Part shown: one piece after another, positions 1-8,806 of the stretch
Position numbering within the stretch: the stretch's first letter is position 1
How the letters are laid out: each line of letters begins with the position of its first letter
Assembly: GCF_010725485.1 (NCBI RefSeq)
Contig: NZ_AP022598.1
Location: forward strand, 5,766,001 to 5,830,000
Direction: 5' to 3'
DNA length: 64,000 bases
From: Mycolicibacterium parafortuitum
GTDB lineage: Bacteria; Actinomycetota; Actinomycetes; Mycobacteriales; Mycobacteriaceae
Made by a program: the position numbers and the translations under genes
Notes under the pieces: model-generated
The model's input: only the letters and a program-made list of their open reading frames with translations
What the model was told of the DNA's origin: nothing
The model's database searches: none

Positions 1-211
1 CAGTGGCCTTCGGGCTGAACTGGTACGGGTTGTGGCTGTAGTCCGCCCAGGTCGGCGGATCGACGTCGCGGTAGTAGATGTCGGCGCTGACCGGCTGCTG
101 CGCGGTCACGGTATAGGTCACCTGATGTGCGGCCGCCGGTGCCGCCGCCGCGACCGGAGCCGGGATCACCGCCGCGACAAGGACTCCGGCGGCGAACAAC
201 CTACTTGTCAT
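1..211 (-). CDS. MmpS-like small exported protein, 3' end beyond the window
   Basis: Partial gene: 70 codons are visible from an ATG at 211-209, and the reading frame leaves the window at base 1. The first 28 residues form a signal peptide (hydrophobic run AAGVLVAAVIPAPVAAAA). A mature start follows with HQVTYTVTAQQ and then DIYYRDVD, a beta-rich pattern reminiscent of the MmpS-type periplasmic domain. It overlaps the stop of the upstream gene by 11 bases, so the two are probably co-transcribed. The MmpS assignment is from pattern only. A generic secreted protein is the alternative. Confidence 0.55.
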   Translation of the reverse strand, partial: MTSRLFAAGVLVAAVIPAPVAAAAPAAAHQVTYTVTAQQPVSADIYYRDVDPPTWADYSHNPYQFSPKAT

Positions 212-602
212 CGCCACGCCTCCACAGGGGTGCGCCGTCCTTGGACTGGCACGCCAGGAACAGCCCGTCGGGGCTCTGAGCGACCCAGTTCTCGTATCCC
301 GCGCAGTTCGCCCCGAACTCCTTCACCCCGGCCATCGACGGGGACCGGAAGTAGCGCGGCTCGTAGCGGCGCGGCGATCCGCAGAACACCAGCCGGCCCC
401 AGGACGTGGTGCCGAACACGAAGTTCGCGGTATCCGCGCACGGCGCGCCCAGGACGACACCGGGTCTGATCCCTGGCGTGCAGAACGGGTCGTCGCACGG
501 CGCGGGTTGCGGGACCGCAGGCGCGGGTTGCGCGACCGCAGGCGCGGCACCGCACAGCCCGGCAACCAATGCCGACACGATCACGACGATTCCCCTGTGC
601 AC
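201..602 (-). CDS. Small exported Cys-containing protein, unknown function
   Basis: 133 residues from a GTG start. Residues 1-25 are a signal peptide (IVVIVSALVAGLCGAAPAVA, cleavage probably after AVA). A Pro/Ala linker (PAPAVPQPAP) follows, then a compact domain with several cysteines (CDDPFC, GAPCAD, VFCGS, NCAGY, ACQSK) that could form disulfides outside the membrane. The ending WRRGDDK is charged. I recognise no family. The downstream gene overlaps its stop codon, which suggests a two-gene operon of exported proteins. Confidence 0.7.
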   Translation of the reverse strand: MHRGIVVIVSALVAGLCGAAPAVAQPAPAVPQPAPCDDPFCTPGIRPGVVLGAPCADTANFVFGTTSWGRLVFCGSPRRYEPRYFRSPSMAGVKEFGANCAGYENWVAQSPDGLFLACQSKDGAPLWRRGDDK

Positions 603-741
603 GGGGCCAGCATCCCAGCGGCTACGCCGCGGCGGTTGCGGAACGTCCGCTCAGCGGACACTCCCCCGAAGGCAGGGCGGTTCTCGGTGTTAGCCTCGTG
701 CGCCGCCGACGCATGCCCGGCGGTCGCGTGAGGAGCAGGCG

Positions 742-1257
742 ATGACCCGTGTATCCGCCCTGGCGAACACTGTTGCGGCGACCGCGATCTGCGGCGCGGC
801 GTGGGGTGCACCCAGCGCAGCAGCCGAGAACCCGGACTGGGGACTCAACGGCACCTACATCGCCACCTCCAACGGTGAATGGGCCAGGAAGAACGAGGTC
901 TTCACCGACCTTCCCAGCCTGCGCAGCACCTGGACGGTCCGCACCCAGTGCAGCTACCCCGGCGAGTGCACCGGCACCGTCGACAGCGAATGGGGCTGGA
1001 GCGCACCGATCTACGCCAAGAGCAGCGTGTGGTACGTCAAGCACACCATCGAGGACTGGGTGCCGTGCCCCGACGGCACCACCGCACCCGGGCTGCAGGT
1101 GTTCCGGTTCAAGGCGATGAACGCCGAAGGCGCGGTGGCCGATCCGACGTCGACCACGCTGGTCGGCGAGGACGTCACCACCAGCCCCAGCGGTGCCTGC
1201 GGGGTGAGCCGGCCGGTCTACATCAACATGCCGTTCAAACTCGTCAAGGTCGGCTGA
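742..1257 (+). CDS. Exported protein of unknown function next to the mce operon
   Basis: 171 residues. The ATG at 742 is preceded by AGGAGCAGGCG, a good ribosome binding site. An N-terminal signal peptide of about 27 residues ends near PSAAAENPDW. The mature part is rich in Trp, Ser and Thr, with cysteine pairs (TQCSYPGECTG and WVPCPDG / GACGVS) that suggest two disulfides and a beta-sandwich. It converges with mceF (41 bases between stops). Similar small exported proteins often flank mycobacterial mce loci, but it lacks the membrane-anchored Mas layout. A function is not known to me. Confidence 0.75.
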   Translation: MTRVSALANTVAATAICGAAWGAPSAAAENPDWGLNGTYIATSNGEWARKNEVFTDLPSLRSTWTVRTQCSYPGECTGTVDSEWGWSAPIYAKSSVWYVKHTIEDWVPCPDGTTAPGLQVFRFKAMNAEGAVADPTSTTLVGEDVTTSPSGACGVSRPVYINMPFKLVKVG

Positions 1258-1297
1258 GCGGGCTCTCCCGCACGGTCGCCCCACGCTCACCGCACAC

Positions 1298-2815
1298 TTA
1301 CCGCGGCAGCAGGTCCTGCCAGCTCTCCGGTTGTCCGGCAGCGATATCCGACTGGGTGAACACCGTTCCGTCCGGGGCCGCGACCTGACCGGTCTCCGGG
1401 TTGTACGTCGCGACCGCGACCGGCGCATCGCCTGTCACAGCGGCCGGTGCGGACGCCGGGGCGGCGGGGGCCGGGGCTGCGGGCGCGGGCGGGGCTGCGG
1501 GCGCGGGCGGCGGGGTGCCCTCGACCGGCCCGAAGATCTGATCGTTGAAGCTGACGCGGTCATCCGGGGCCACGCCCTGGGCGATCAGCGCCGGGTCGAT
1601 CGGGTACGGGCCCAGCACGTGCTGGCGCATCGCGAGCGGCTCGAAAGGCCGGTCGCTCTCGCAGATCTCGACGGTCGGCGCCCGCTTGCCCGGGTTCTCC
1701 ATGCACGGGAAGTTCCTGGTGCCGCGCACGCCGATCGGCGAATCCTGGGGCAGCTTGCAGTACAGGCCGTCCGGGGTGTCCACATCGGTCAGGTCGGCCG
1801 GTGAGCGCCACGACGACGGCGGCAGGAAGCCGACCGTGCACGCGGGCGGGTCACCGAGGGTGAGGCTGAACTCGGACAGCGCCATCCCGGTCGGGTTGTT
1901 CAACGACGATCCGTAGGACTGGGTGGCGGCCAGGTACGGCGGCAGCAGAACCAGCAGCTGCTCGAGTGACGGGTGGTAGGCGACCCCGACCTGACCGACG
2001 GTGGTCAGATTGGCCAGCAGCACGGGCAGCGTCGGCTTGAGGTCGGTGAGCAGCCGGGACGCCTCATCGGCCGCCCCGGGCCCGCTCTGCAGGATGGTCC
2101 GCACGGCGGGGTCGTCGTCGGCGATCTGGCCGCTGATCCCGGCCAGGCTGCGCGCCCATGTGGTGATCGCGTCGGACTTCTCGGCCTGCCCGTCGAGAAG
2201 GGGCCTGCCGTCCTCGATCAGGGTCCGGAACTTCTCGCCCGAGGCGTTGGCGTCGGCGGCCAGCTGCGACGACGCGTCGAACAACGCGCCGAGCTCGTAG
2301 CCGCTGCCGTTGAGCGCGTCGAAGGATTCGTCGAGCAGACCGCTGAGCGTGCCGGTGGGGATGCTGTCCACCAGCGCGCTCATCTGGTCGAGCATCGGAC
2401 CGACCGGCTGCGGGATCGACGAGCCGTCGGCCACGATGACCGAGCCGTTCTGCAGGTAGGGCCCGTCGTCGGTGCGCGGTTCCAGGTCGACGTACTGCTC
2501 CCCCACCGCGGAGACGCTGCGCACGTGGGCCTTCAGGTCGGCGGGGATCTTCGACGCCGATTTCAGCGACATGGTGACGGTGACGCCGTCACGGTCGGGC
2601 GTGATGCCGGTGACCTTGCCGACCTCGATCCCGCGGTAGGTGACATTCGAGAACTGATAGAGCCCACCGGTATTCGGCAGTTTCAGGGTGACCGTCATCC
2701 GGCCTATGCCGAGCAGCACCGGGGCCTGCAGGTACACGAACACCATCGCACCCAACCCGACCACCGACGCGATGGTGAAGATGATCAGCTGGATCCGGAC
2801 GAAGCGTGTCAGCAT
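1298..2815 (-). CDS. mceF: MceF, Mce-family substrate-binding subunit
   Basis: 505 residues, last gene of the Mce operon. An N-terminal membrane anchor (about 8-30) is followed by the MlaD/Mce domain (about 38-115, with the YRGIEVGKV and YVDLEPR core). A helical stretch then forms the needle or tunnel in Mce hexamers. The tail is a Pro/Ala-rich low-complexity segment (about 425-470). The start ATG at 2815 shares one base with the mceE stop (TGATG), which fixes the start. MceA-F form the cell-wall conduit of lipid or sterol ABC importers; the ATPase MceG is usually encoded elsewhere, and none is seen here. Confidence 0.9.
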   Translation of the reverse strand: MLTRFVRIQLIIFTIASVVGLGAMVFVYLQAPVLLGIGRMTVTLKLPNTGGLYQFSNVTYRGIEVGKVTGITPDRDGVTVTMSLKSASKIPADLKAHVRSVSAVGEQYVDLEPRTDDGPYLQNGSVIVADGSSIPQPVGPMLDQMSALVDSIPTGTLSGLLDESFDALNGSGYELGALFDASSQLAADANASGEKFRTLIEDGRPLLDGQAEKSDAITTWARSLAGISGQIADDDPAVRTILQSGPGAADEASRLLTDLKPTLPVLLANLTTVGQVGVAYHPSLEQLLVLLPPYLAATQSYGSSLNNPTGMALSEFSLTLGDPPACTVGFLPPSSWRSPADLTDVDTPDGLYCKLPQDSPIGVRGTRNFPCMENPGKRAPTVEICESDRPFEPLAMRQHVLGPYPIDPALIAQGVAPDDRVSFNDQIFGPVEGTPPPAPAAPPAPAAPAPAAPASAPAAVTGDAPVAVATYNPETGQVAAPDGTVFTQSDIAAGQPESWQDLLPR

Positions 2816-4023
2816 CAGTTGCCGCCTTCGATGGGTTGGTCGTTCGCCCCCGGCGCCGGGTCGATCAGTGGCGGCATCGTGGCCACGTCGGCGGGCACCG
2901 GTGTGATCGGCGCCTGCAGCGGGTCCAGCGTGTAGGACGAGTACCACGGGTCGCCCGGAGCGGGCACCAGCGACGCGCCGGGTTCGCCCCATCGGGTGCC
3001 GAGGAAGATGCCGCTCTTGAGGCGCGAGATCGTGAAGTCGAACACGATGAACTGGTTCATGTAGTCGCCGCGGATGCCGCGGTCGATGAACTCCTGAGTG
3101 TACGGATAGGTGGGCAGGTACGACAACGCCGTGGCCAGGTCGGGTCCGACGTCGGCCAGCGCCCGCACCGCCGGTTCCAGGTTGCTCAGGTTGCGGACGA
3201 TGTCGTCGTGTGACTCGTCGATCAGATCGGTTGCGGTGTCGCTGAACTCGCCGAGTTTCTGCAACGCGGTCACGATCCGCGGGCGCTGCTGGTTGAGCAC
3301 CTCGAGGGCCGCCGGGATCCGTTTCAGCGCGCCGGCGAGCACGTCGCGCTGGCCGGCGAAGGTCTCGCTGAGGCGGTTCAGCGCGTCGATGGTGGCGTTG
3401 ATGTTGTCGCGCTGGTTGTCGAGGATGCCGATCACGTCGTTCATCCGGGTCAGCAGGCTCCGCACCTGGTCCTGCCTGCCGTCCAGCGCGGCGCTGAAAT
3501 TGCCGATGATGTCGCCGATCTGGGTCAGCCCGCCGCCGTTGACGACGACCGACAGCGACGACAGGGTCTGCTCGGTGGACGGGTAGGTGGAGCTGCGGTT
3601 CAGCGGGATGTTCGCCCCAGGGTGCAGCCGCCCCGTCGGCTCTTCCCCGACGGGCGGATCCAGGGCCACGTGCATCGACCCGAGCAGGCTCGTCTGGCCG
3701 ACGGTGGCGACCGCGTTCGCGGGCACCACCACGTCGGGCCGGACCGACACCGCCACGTTGGCGTGCCAGTTGTCGAACGTCATCTCGCGGACCGCGCCGA
3801 TCACGACGTCGTTGAGCATCACCGGCGAATTGGATTCCAGGGTGCCGACATTGGCCAGCTGGAGGTGGAAGGTGTGCGCGTCGGCGCCGGTGCCGACGGT
3901 GCCGGGCAGCGGCAGGGAGTTCAGCCCGCGGAACTCGACGGCCGAACATCCCGTGGCGGTGACCGCGACGCAGCACGCCATCACCGTCCATCGGCGGGCC
4001 TGCCCGAGGAACGGACGTCCCAT
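2815..4023 (-). CDS. mceE: MceE, Mce-family lipoprotein (LprK type)
   Basis: 402 residues. The N-terminus carries a signal sequence ending in ATGC, with Cys26 the likely lipidated residue. The -3 position is Ala, so the lipobox is weak but usual for the position of MceE in these operons. The Mce domain follows (about 40-120, HFHLQLANVGTL and QTSLLGSMHV), then a long coiled-coil region (about 150-300). The C-terminus is Pro-rich. The start at 4023 overlaps the mceD stop by one base. It is part of a multi-subunit importer of hydrophobic substrates across the mycobacterial envelope. Confidence 0.9.
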   Translation of the reverse strand: MGRPFLGQARRWTVMACCVAVTATGCSAVEFRGLNSLPLPGTVGTGADAHTFHLQLANVGTLESNSPVMLNDVVIGAVREMTFDNWHANVAVSVRPDVVVPANAVATVGQTSLLGSMHVALDPPVGEEPTGRLHPGANIPLNRSSTYPSTEQTLSSLSVVVNGGGLTQIGDIIGNFSAALDGRQDQVRSLLTRMNDVIGILDNQRDNINATIDALNRLSETFAGQRDVLAGALKRIPAALEVLNQQRPRIVTALQKLGEFSDTATDLIDESHDDIVRNLSNLEPAVRALADVGPDLATALSYLPTYPYTQEFIDRGIRGDYMNQFIVFDFTISRLKSGIFLGTRWGEPGASLVPAPGDPWYSSYTLDPLQAPITPVPADVATMPPLIDPAPGANDQPIEGGN

Positions 4024-5495
4024 CACGGGTTCCCTCCTGAGGTCGGCGCTGCCTCGGCGGGCAGCAGCATGTCGGCGATGGTGGCGGGTTGCGCCGCGGG
4101 CGGCGCGGGCGGCAGGGGCGCCGCGGGCGGTGCGGGCGGCAGGGGCGCGCCCGGATACAGCGCCTGCGACGGATTCGCGGGCAGCCCGTGCGGAGCGAAC
4201 GCTCCCGGCGGTTGCGGCGGATTCGACCATCCCGGTGGGGGCGGTACGTCGCCGGCCCCGGTGTAGGCCGAGACGGCGGGCGGGATCTCGGCGGGGGCGG
4301 GCGCGGTGCCGCCTCCGCCGGGGGCCAAGCCCGGATCGGAATAGATCACGTTCTGCGGCGCCGGCCCGAGGTAGGCGTTGAACGGCAGCGGCAGGTAGTT
4401 GAAGTTCATCAGCCGCAGTGCGGGTCCGAGGTATTCGGCGCACGCCTTACCGGACTGTTCGGCGGTGACGTTCTCCACCGCGGCGATCGCCGAGCAGATC
4501 AGAGACACCGGGTTGGCGAAGCCGTTCATCGCGAACGAGCCGCGCGGGCCGCCGGTGTCGGGGTTGTAGATGTTGTAGCCGTTGACGAGGGCGTTCGGCG
4601 CGGCGTGCAGGATGTTCTTGAGCACCATGCTGTCGTCGGCCAGCACCTGCGTCACCGAGGCGAGTCGCTGCACCTGTTCTGCGGTCTGGTTTCTCGACCC
4701 TTCGACGAATCGCCGGACCTCGCCGACCGCCTCGGAGAGTGTGGTGATCGCCGAGCCCAGCTCCGAGCGGCTGCCGTCGACGACCTGGGTGACGTCGGCG
4801 AGCCGGTCCTGGAACTGCACGATCTGCACGTTGCTGTCGCGCAGCGCGGTGACGAAAGTCTGCAGGTGCGTGAGGATCTCGACGATGTCGCCGCTGCCCT
4901 CGCCGAGGATGCGGCCGACACCGGACAGCTGGGCGATGGTCTCACGCAGCTTCTCACCGTTACCGTCCATCGCCGCGGCGGTGGTGTCGATGAACCGGCC
5001 CAGCGAGGTCTCCGAAACCCCGCCGCGCGGTCCGAGTTCGGTGGCCAACCGGGTGAGCTGGGTCTTGATCTCGTCCCATTCGACCGGCACCGCGGTGCGG
5101 TCCTGGTCGATCACGCCGCCGTCGGCCATGGTGGGTCCACTGGTCTCGGGGGTGGCGCCCCATGCCGGGGTCAATTGCACGTAGCGGGCCGACACCAGGT
5201 TCGGTGCGACGATGATCGCGTCGGCGTCGACGGGGATCGGGACATCGCGGTCGATGGCCATCGTCATCTTGGCCTGGGTGCCCACCGGTTCGATGGACTC
5301 GATCGTGCCGACCCGCACGCCGGCGACCCGCACCTCGTCGCCCGCGTAGATCGCCGTGGCGGTCCGGAAGTACGCGGTGATCCGATAGGGGCTGAAGAAG
5401 TGCTGGTAGGCCAGGATCCCGGCGCCGGCGAGCGCGAGCACCGCAAGGCCCGCCGCGAGCAGGGTCCGCGCCGACGTCTTGATTCGTTTCGTCAT
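4023..5495 (-). CDS. mceD: MceD, Mce-family subunit with Pro/Ala-rich tail
   Basis: 490 residues. A membrane anchor at about 9-28 precedes the Mce domain (about 33-110, YAGDEVRVAGVRVG, then VSARYVQLTP). Helical segments run to about 330. The last roughly 100 residues are Pro/Ala/Gly-rich and contain a nine-residue unit APLPPAPPA-like repeated in tandem, encoded by a 27-bp duplication. The ATG at 5495 overlaps the mceC stop by four bases (ATGA). Its role is the same as its operon partners: one chain of the substrate tunnel. Confidence 0.9.
   Translation of the reverse strand: MTKRIKTSARTLLAAGLAVLALAGAGILAYQHFFSPYRITAYFRTATAIYAGDEVRVAGVRVGTIESIEPVGTQAKMTMAIDRDVPIPVDADAIIVAPNLVSARYVQLTPAWGATPETSGPTMADGGVIDQDRTAVPVEWDEIKTQLTRLATELGPRGGVSETSLGRFIDTTAAAMDGNGEKLRETIAQLSGVGRILGEGSGDIVEILTHLQTFVTALRDSNVQIVQFQDRLADVTQVVDGSRSELGSAITTLSEAVGEVRRFVEGSRNQTAEQVQRLASVTQVLADDSMVLKNILHAAPNALVNGYNIYNPDTGGPRGSFAMNGFANPVSLICSAIAAVENVTAEQSGKACAEYLGPALRLMNFNYLPLPFNAYLGPAPQNVIYSDPGLAPGGGGTAPAPAEIPPAVSAYTGAGDVPPPPGWSNPPQPPGAFAPHGLPANPSQALYPGAPLPPAPPAAPLPPAPPAAQPATIADMLLPAEAAPTSGGNP
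4093..4146. repeat. 27-bp tandem duplication inside mceD
   Basis: Two consecutive 27-base units (4093-4119 and 4120-4146) differ at one base. They encode a repeated Ala/Pro/Leu nonapeptide in the MceD tail. The reading frame is kept, so this is a length-variable linker rather than damage. Confidence 0.85.
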
Positions 5496-6574
5496 CGCGA
5501 CCCTCCGGGGATGCCGTTGTACGGCCACGGGAACTCGGCGCGCGGCCCGGCGTTGTCCGGCGGCTGCCCGGCGTTCACGCCGCGGCGGAAGCCGAGCGCG
5601 TAGTCCAGGAACGGCTGAATCGCCGGTCCGGGAAGCAGATTCGATGCGAAGCCGTTGTAGAAGAACCCGTTGTTGACCGCCTCGCCCTGGGTGACCTGGT
5701 ACTTCGCCAGACCCTTCAGTGACTCGGTGATGTTGTCCCGGTTGCGTTCGAGCATCTCCGAGACCGTGTTCAGCTTCTCCAGGGTGGGCGCGAGTTCGGC
5801 CTCGTTGTCGGCCACCATGCCGGTCAACTGTCGCGCGACCGCGGTGGTGCTGGAGAGCAGGTTCACGATCGCGTAGCGACGGTCCCGCAGCACCGCCAGC
5901 AGGTCGTTGGCGTTGAGCAGCAGCGTATTGACCTGGGCACTGCGCTCGGAGAGCACGCCGGTGACATCGGACGCGGCGTCGAGCAGCGCGCTCAGCGACT
6001 CGTTGCGGTTGTTCAGCGACTTCGACAGCCGGGACACCCCGTCGAAGGTCGGCGCGAGCTGCGGCGCGAGGCGTTCGATGGTGTCGGACAACGTGTCCAA
6101 CGACTGGTTGATCGCGGCGGTGTCGGTGTCGGCGGTGTTGGTGGTGAAGTCCCCGACCGCGTCGGTCAGCGAGTACGGCGAGCCGGTGCGACTCAGCGGG
6201 ATGACGCCCATCGAGCCGAGCCCCCGGCTGCCTGCCGGCTTGAGTACCAGCACGCGTTCGCCGAGCACCGTCGAGATCCCGACGGTGGCGGTGGTGTCGC
6301 TGCCCACCCGCACCCCGCTGTCGACGGAGAAGGTGACCAGCGCGGTGCCGCGGGCGAGTTCGACGTCGGAGACCGAGCCGACGGTCACCCCCGACACCTT
6401 CACGTCGTTGCCCGGTGCCAGCCCGCCGGCCTCGGCGAACACCGCCTGGTAGCGCACCGAGGTCGCCATCGCCCACAGCTGCTGTGGCTGCAGGCCCACC
6501 ACGATCACCAGCGCGATGAGCACGGCGCCGATGAACCCGGCCCGCACGAGGGAGGATCCGCGATATTTCTGCAT
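5492..6574 (-). CDS. mceC: MceC, Mce-family subunit
   Basis: 360 residues. A clear anchor (GFIGAVLIALVIVVGL, about 13-28) and the Mce domain (about 40-115, GGLAPGNDVKVSGV, then VLGERVLVLKP) are followed by a helical needle region. The short C-terminal segment ends PYNGIPGGSR. Stop and start overlap its neighbours (one base with mceB, four with mceD), as expected for tightly coupled translation. No missing motif was seen. Confidence 0.9.
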   Translation of the reverse strand: MQKYRGSSLVRAGFIGAVLIALVIVVGLQPQQLWAMATSVRYQAVFAEAGGLAPGNDVKVSGVTVGSVSDVELARGTALVTFSVDSGVRVGSDTTATVGISTVLGERVLVLKPAGSRGLGSMGVIPLSRTGSPYSLTDAVGDFTTNTADTDTAAINQSLDTLSDTIERLAPQLAPTFDGVSRLSKSLNNRNESLSALLDAASDVTGVLSERSAQVNTLLLNANDLLAVLRDRRYAIVNLLSSTTAVARQLTGMVADNEAELAPTLEKLNTVSEMLERNRDNITESLKGLAKYQVTQGEAVNNGFFYNGFASNLLPGPAIQPFLDYALGFRRGVNAGQPPDNAGPRAEFPWPYNGIPGGSR

Positions 6575-7605
6575 CAGGGCTCACCGCACCTTCCGGTGTT
6601 CTGGATGACCCACGGGAAGTGGGCGGTACGCCCCTGCAGGTCGGTGACCCGGATCGACACACCGCAGATGTACAGGTTCAGCCAGCTGCCGTATGAGCCG
6701 AGCCGCACCAGCTTCCGGTAGTTCTTCGGCGTCTTCTGCAGCGCGAGATCCAGCCGGGCCAGGTCGGTTTCGTTCGACAGCAGCGGGGCCAGCCGGTTGA
6801 GTTCGTCGACGGTTCCGGCCAGCGGCGGTCGGGCGTCGGTGAGCAGGCCGGCCAGCGACGCGGTGCCGGCGTCCAGCGCGGTGATCGCGTCACCGATCGG
6901 ATCACGGTCGGCGGCAAGGCCGGTCGCGAGCCGCTCGAGTTGGTCGATGGCAGTCGAGAAGTTCTCGCCGTCGTCGGCGACCGTGGTGATGGTGTCGTTG
7001 AGGGTGTCGATGAGCCGCTCCACCGTCTCGCCGTTGTCCGCCAGCGCGTTGGTGAACGACGCCGTCCTGCTGAACAGCGACTCCAGGTTTCCGTCCTGAC
7101 CCTGCAGGATCTGGATCAGTGAGCTCGTCAGCGCGTTGACGTCGTCGGGATTCAGTCCCCGGATGACGGGTTTGAGGCCGCCGAGCAGCAGGTCGAGGTT
7201 CAGCGCCGGCTCGGTGCGGTCGGTGCCGATGCGGGAACCCGCCGGCTGGATCGTCGCCGGACCCGGCTCGTCGAGCAGCTCGAGGTAGCGGTCGCCGACG
7301 AGATTGAGGTAGCGCACCGCCACCCGGGTGCTCTCGGTGAGCCTGACGTTGTCGTCGGCGTCGAAGTCGACGACGACGGTGGTGTCGTCGGCGAGCTTCA
7401 CCGACCGGACTGTGCCGACCCGGATTCCGGCCGCCCGCACCGAATCTCCCGGCTGCAGGCTGGAGGAATCCTCGAACACCGCGGAGTACCTGTTGGCCGA
7501 ACCCGACCGGTACTCACCGAAGATCATGAACAGCGCCGCTGTCAGCAGCACCATGACCGATCCGAACACGCCGAACTTCGTCGCGGCCCTTCCCACGTCC
7601 GTCAT
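6574..7605 (-). CDS. mceB: MceB, Mce-family subunit
   Basis: 343 residues. The start ATG at 7605 was chosen because it overlaps the mceA stop by four bases and is followed at once by an anchor (FGVFGSVMVLLTAALFMIF). The Mce domain covers about 37-115 (SLQPGDSVRAAGIRVG, YLNLVGDRYLEL). A helical region reaches about 300, and the protein ends with a Cys-containing segment (LYICGVSIRV ... NTGRCGEP) that could form a disulfide. It is a standard length for MceB. Confidence 0.9.
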   Translation of the reverse strand: MTDVGRAATKFGVFGSVMVLLTAALFMIFGEYRSGSANRYSAVFEDSSSLQPGDSVRAAGIRVGTVRSVKLADDTTVVVDFDADDNVRLTESTRVAVRYLNLVGDRYLELLDEPGPATIQPAGSRIGTDRTEPALNLDLLLGGLKPVIRGLNPDDVNALTSSLIQILQGQDGNLESLFSRTASFTNALADNGETVERLIDTLNDTITTVADDGENFSTAIDQLERLATGLAADRDPIGDAITALDAGTASLAGLLTDARPPLAGTVDELNRLAPLLSNETDLARLDLALQKTPKNYRKLVRLGSYGSWLNLYICGVSIRVTDLQGRTAHFPWVIQNTGRCGEP

Positions 7606-8795
7606 CCCGGCTGTCCGATCTGGCCGCCGTTGCGCGGCGGTCCGTCGATCGGGCCGAACAACATCTGTTTGAGTCCGTCGGAGTTCAAGATGATGCCCTG
7701 GTTTCCGTACTGCGCCGGGTTGGCGTTCACATCGGTGATCACGAACGGCGGGTGCTTCTGGAACGGCACCTTCGGCAGATCCGTGCACTGCGGGCCGCCC
7801 TTGGCCGCGACCTTCGGCAGGTTCTGCGGGTAGCGGTAGCGCTCCTGGCCCAGCACGATGGTCTGCAGCAACAGCCCGCCGGGGACCGGGGTGCCGGGCG
7901 CCTTGGCCAGATGCACCGCGCCGCCGAGGCCGCAGTTGAGCGCCTCGTGGTACTGGTTGAGCAGATCGGTGGTCGGCACCAGCAGATCCATCACCGTGCT
8001 GATCGCCTGCCGGTTACCGCCGATCACGTCGGTCCCGACATCGGACAGACCGATCACACTGACCAGCAGGGTGTCCAGATTGCCCTGTTCGGCGACGACG
8101 GTCTCGCTGATGGTGGTGGCGGCACCCATGGTGTCGACGAGGTCCTGCGCGACGTCGGCGTAGGTGCCGATGACCGTCGGTGCGACCGCCAGTTCGTGTT
8201 CCATCGTCGGCAGGCTCGGTTCGATGGTGCCGAGGAACGCGTCGAAATCGGCCATGGTCTGCCCGATCTGGTCACCACGGCCGTCCAGTGCGGTGGCCAG
8301 CGCACCCAGCGTCTGGTTCAGTTTGGCGGGCTCCACCTTTGCCAGCACCGCCGACAGCTGCTCGAACACCGTGTTGATCTCGACGGTGACGTGCTCGACG
8401 TCGAGGACCTGCCCCGGCCGCAGCGAATCCGCCGACGGCTGCGCGGGCGGCACCAGTTCGATGTACTTGGAGCCGAACACCGTCGAAGACGCGATGTCGA
8501 CTCCGACGTCGGACGGGATGATGTCCATGTAGGCGGGGTCCATCGCCAGGTGGATCGCGGCCTTGCCGTCGGGCAGGGACTCGATGGCGTGCACCGAACC
8601 AACCTGTGCGCCATGCAGTTTCACCTTGGCATCGGGGTCCATCACCAGCCCGGCGCGCTGCGACACCACGGTCACCGGGACGGTGGTGGTGAAGCTTCCG
8701 CGGAACAGACCCACCGCGAGCGCGACCACCGCGGCCAGGACCACCACGGTGGCCAGACCGACCAGCGGCCGCCGGGCCGGCGTGTTCGTCGACAT
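7602..8795 (-). CDS. mceA: MceA, first Mce-family subunit
   Basis: 397 residues. A cytosolic tail and anchor (about 10-30, VGLATVVVLAAVVALAVGLF) are followed by the Mce domain (about 38-115, AGLVMDPDAKVKLHGAQVG and VFGSKYIELVPP). The helical region includes one Cys pair (NCGLG, PQCTD). It begins 11 bases after yrbEB, the usual order yrbEA-yrbEB-mceA. The substrate class cannot be read from the sequence. The neighbouring ring-degradation genes suggest steroid- or terpenoid-like molecules. Confidence 0.9.
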   Translation of the reverse strand: MSTNTPARRPLVGLATVVVLAAVVALAVGLFRGSFTTTVPVTVVSQRAGLVMDPDAKVKLHGAQVGSVHAIESLPDGKAAIHLAMDPAYMDIIPSDVGVDIASSTVFGSKYIELVPPAQPSADSLRPGQVLDVEHVTVEINTVFEQLSAVLAKVEPAKLNQTLGALATALDGRGDQIGQTMADFDAFLGTIEPSLPTMEHELAVAPTVIGTYADVAQDLVDTMGAATTISETVVAEQGNLDTLLVSVIGLSDVGTDVIGGNRQAISTVMDLLVPTTDLLNQYHEALNCGLGGAVHLAKAPGTPVPGGLLLQTIVLGQERYRYPQNLPKVAAKGGPQCTDLPKVPFQKHPPFVITDVNANPAQYGNQGIILNSDGLKQMLFGPIDGPPRNGGQIGQPG

Positions 8796-8806
8796 CGTTG
8801 CTCCCG

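Noticed and set aside
32..469. Open frames on the plus strand over the left edge
   Set aside because: Arg/Pro/Thr-rich translations without domains, opposite to genes with signal peptides. Typical GC-driven shadows.
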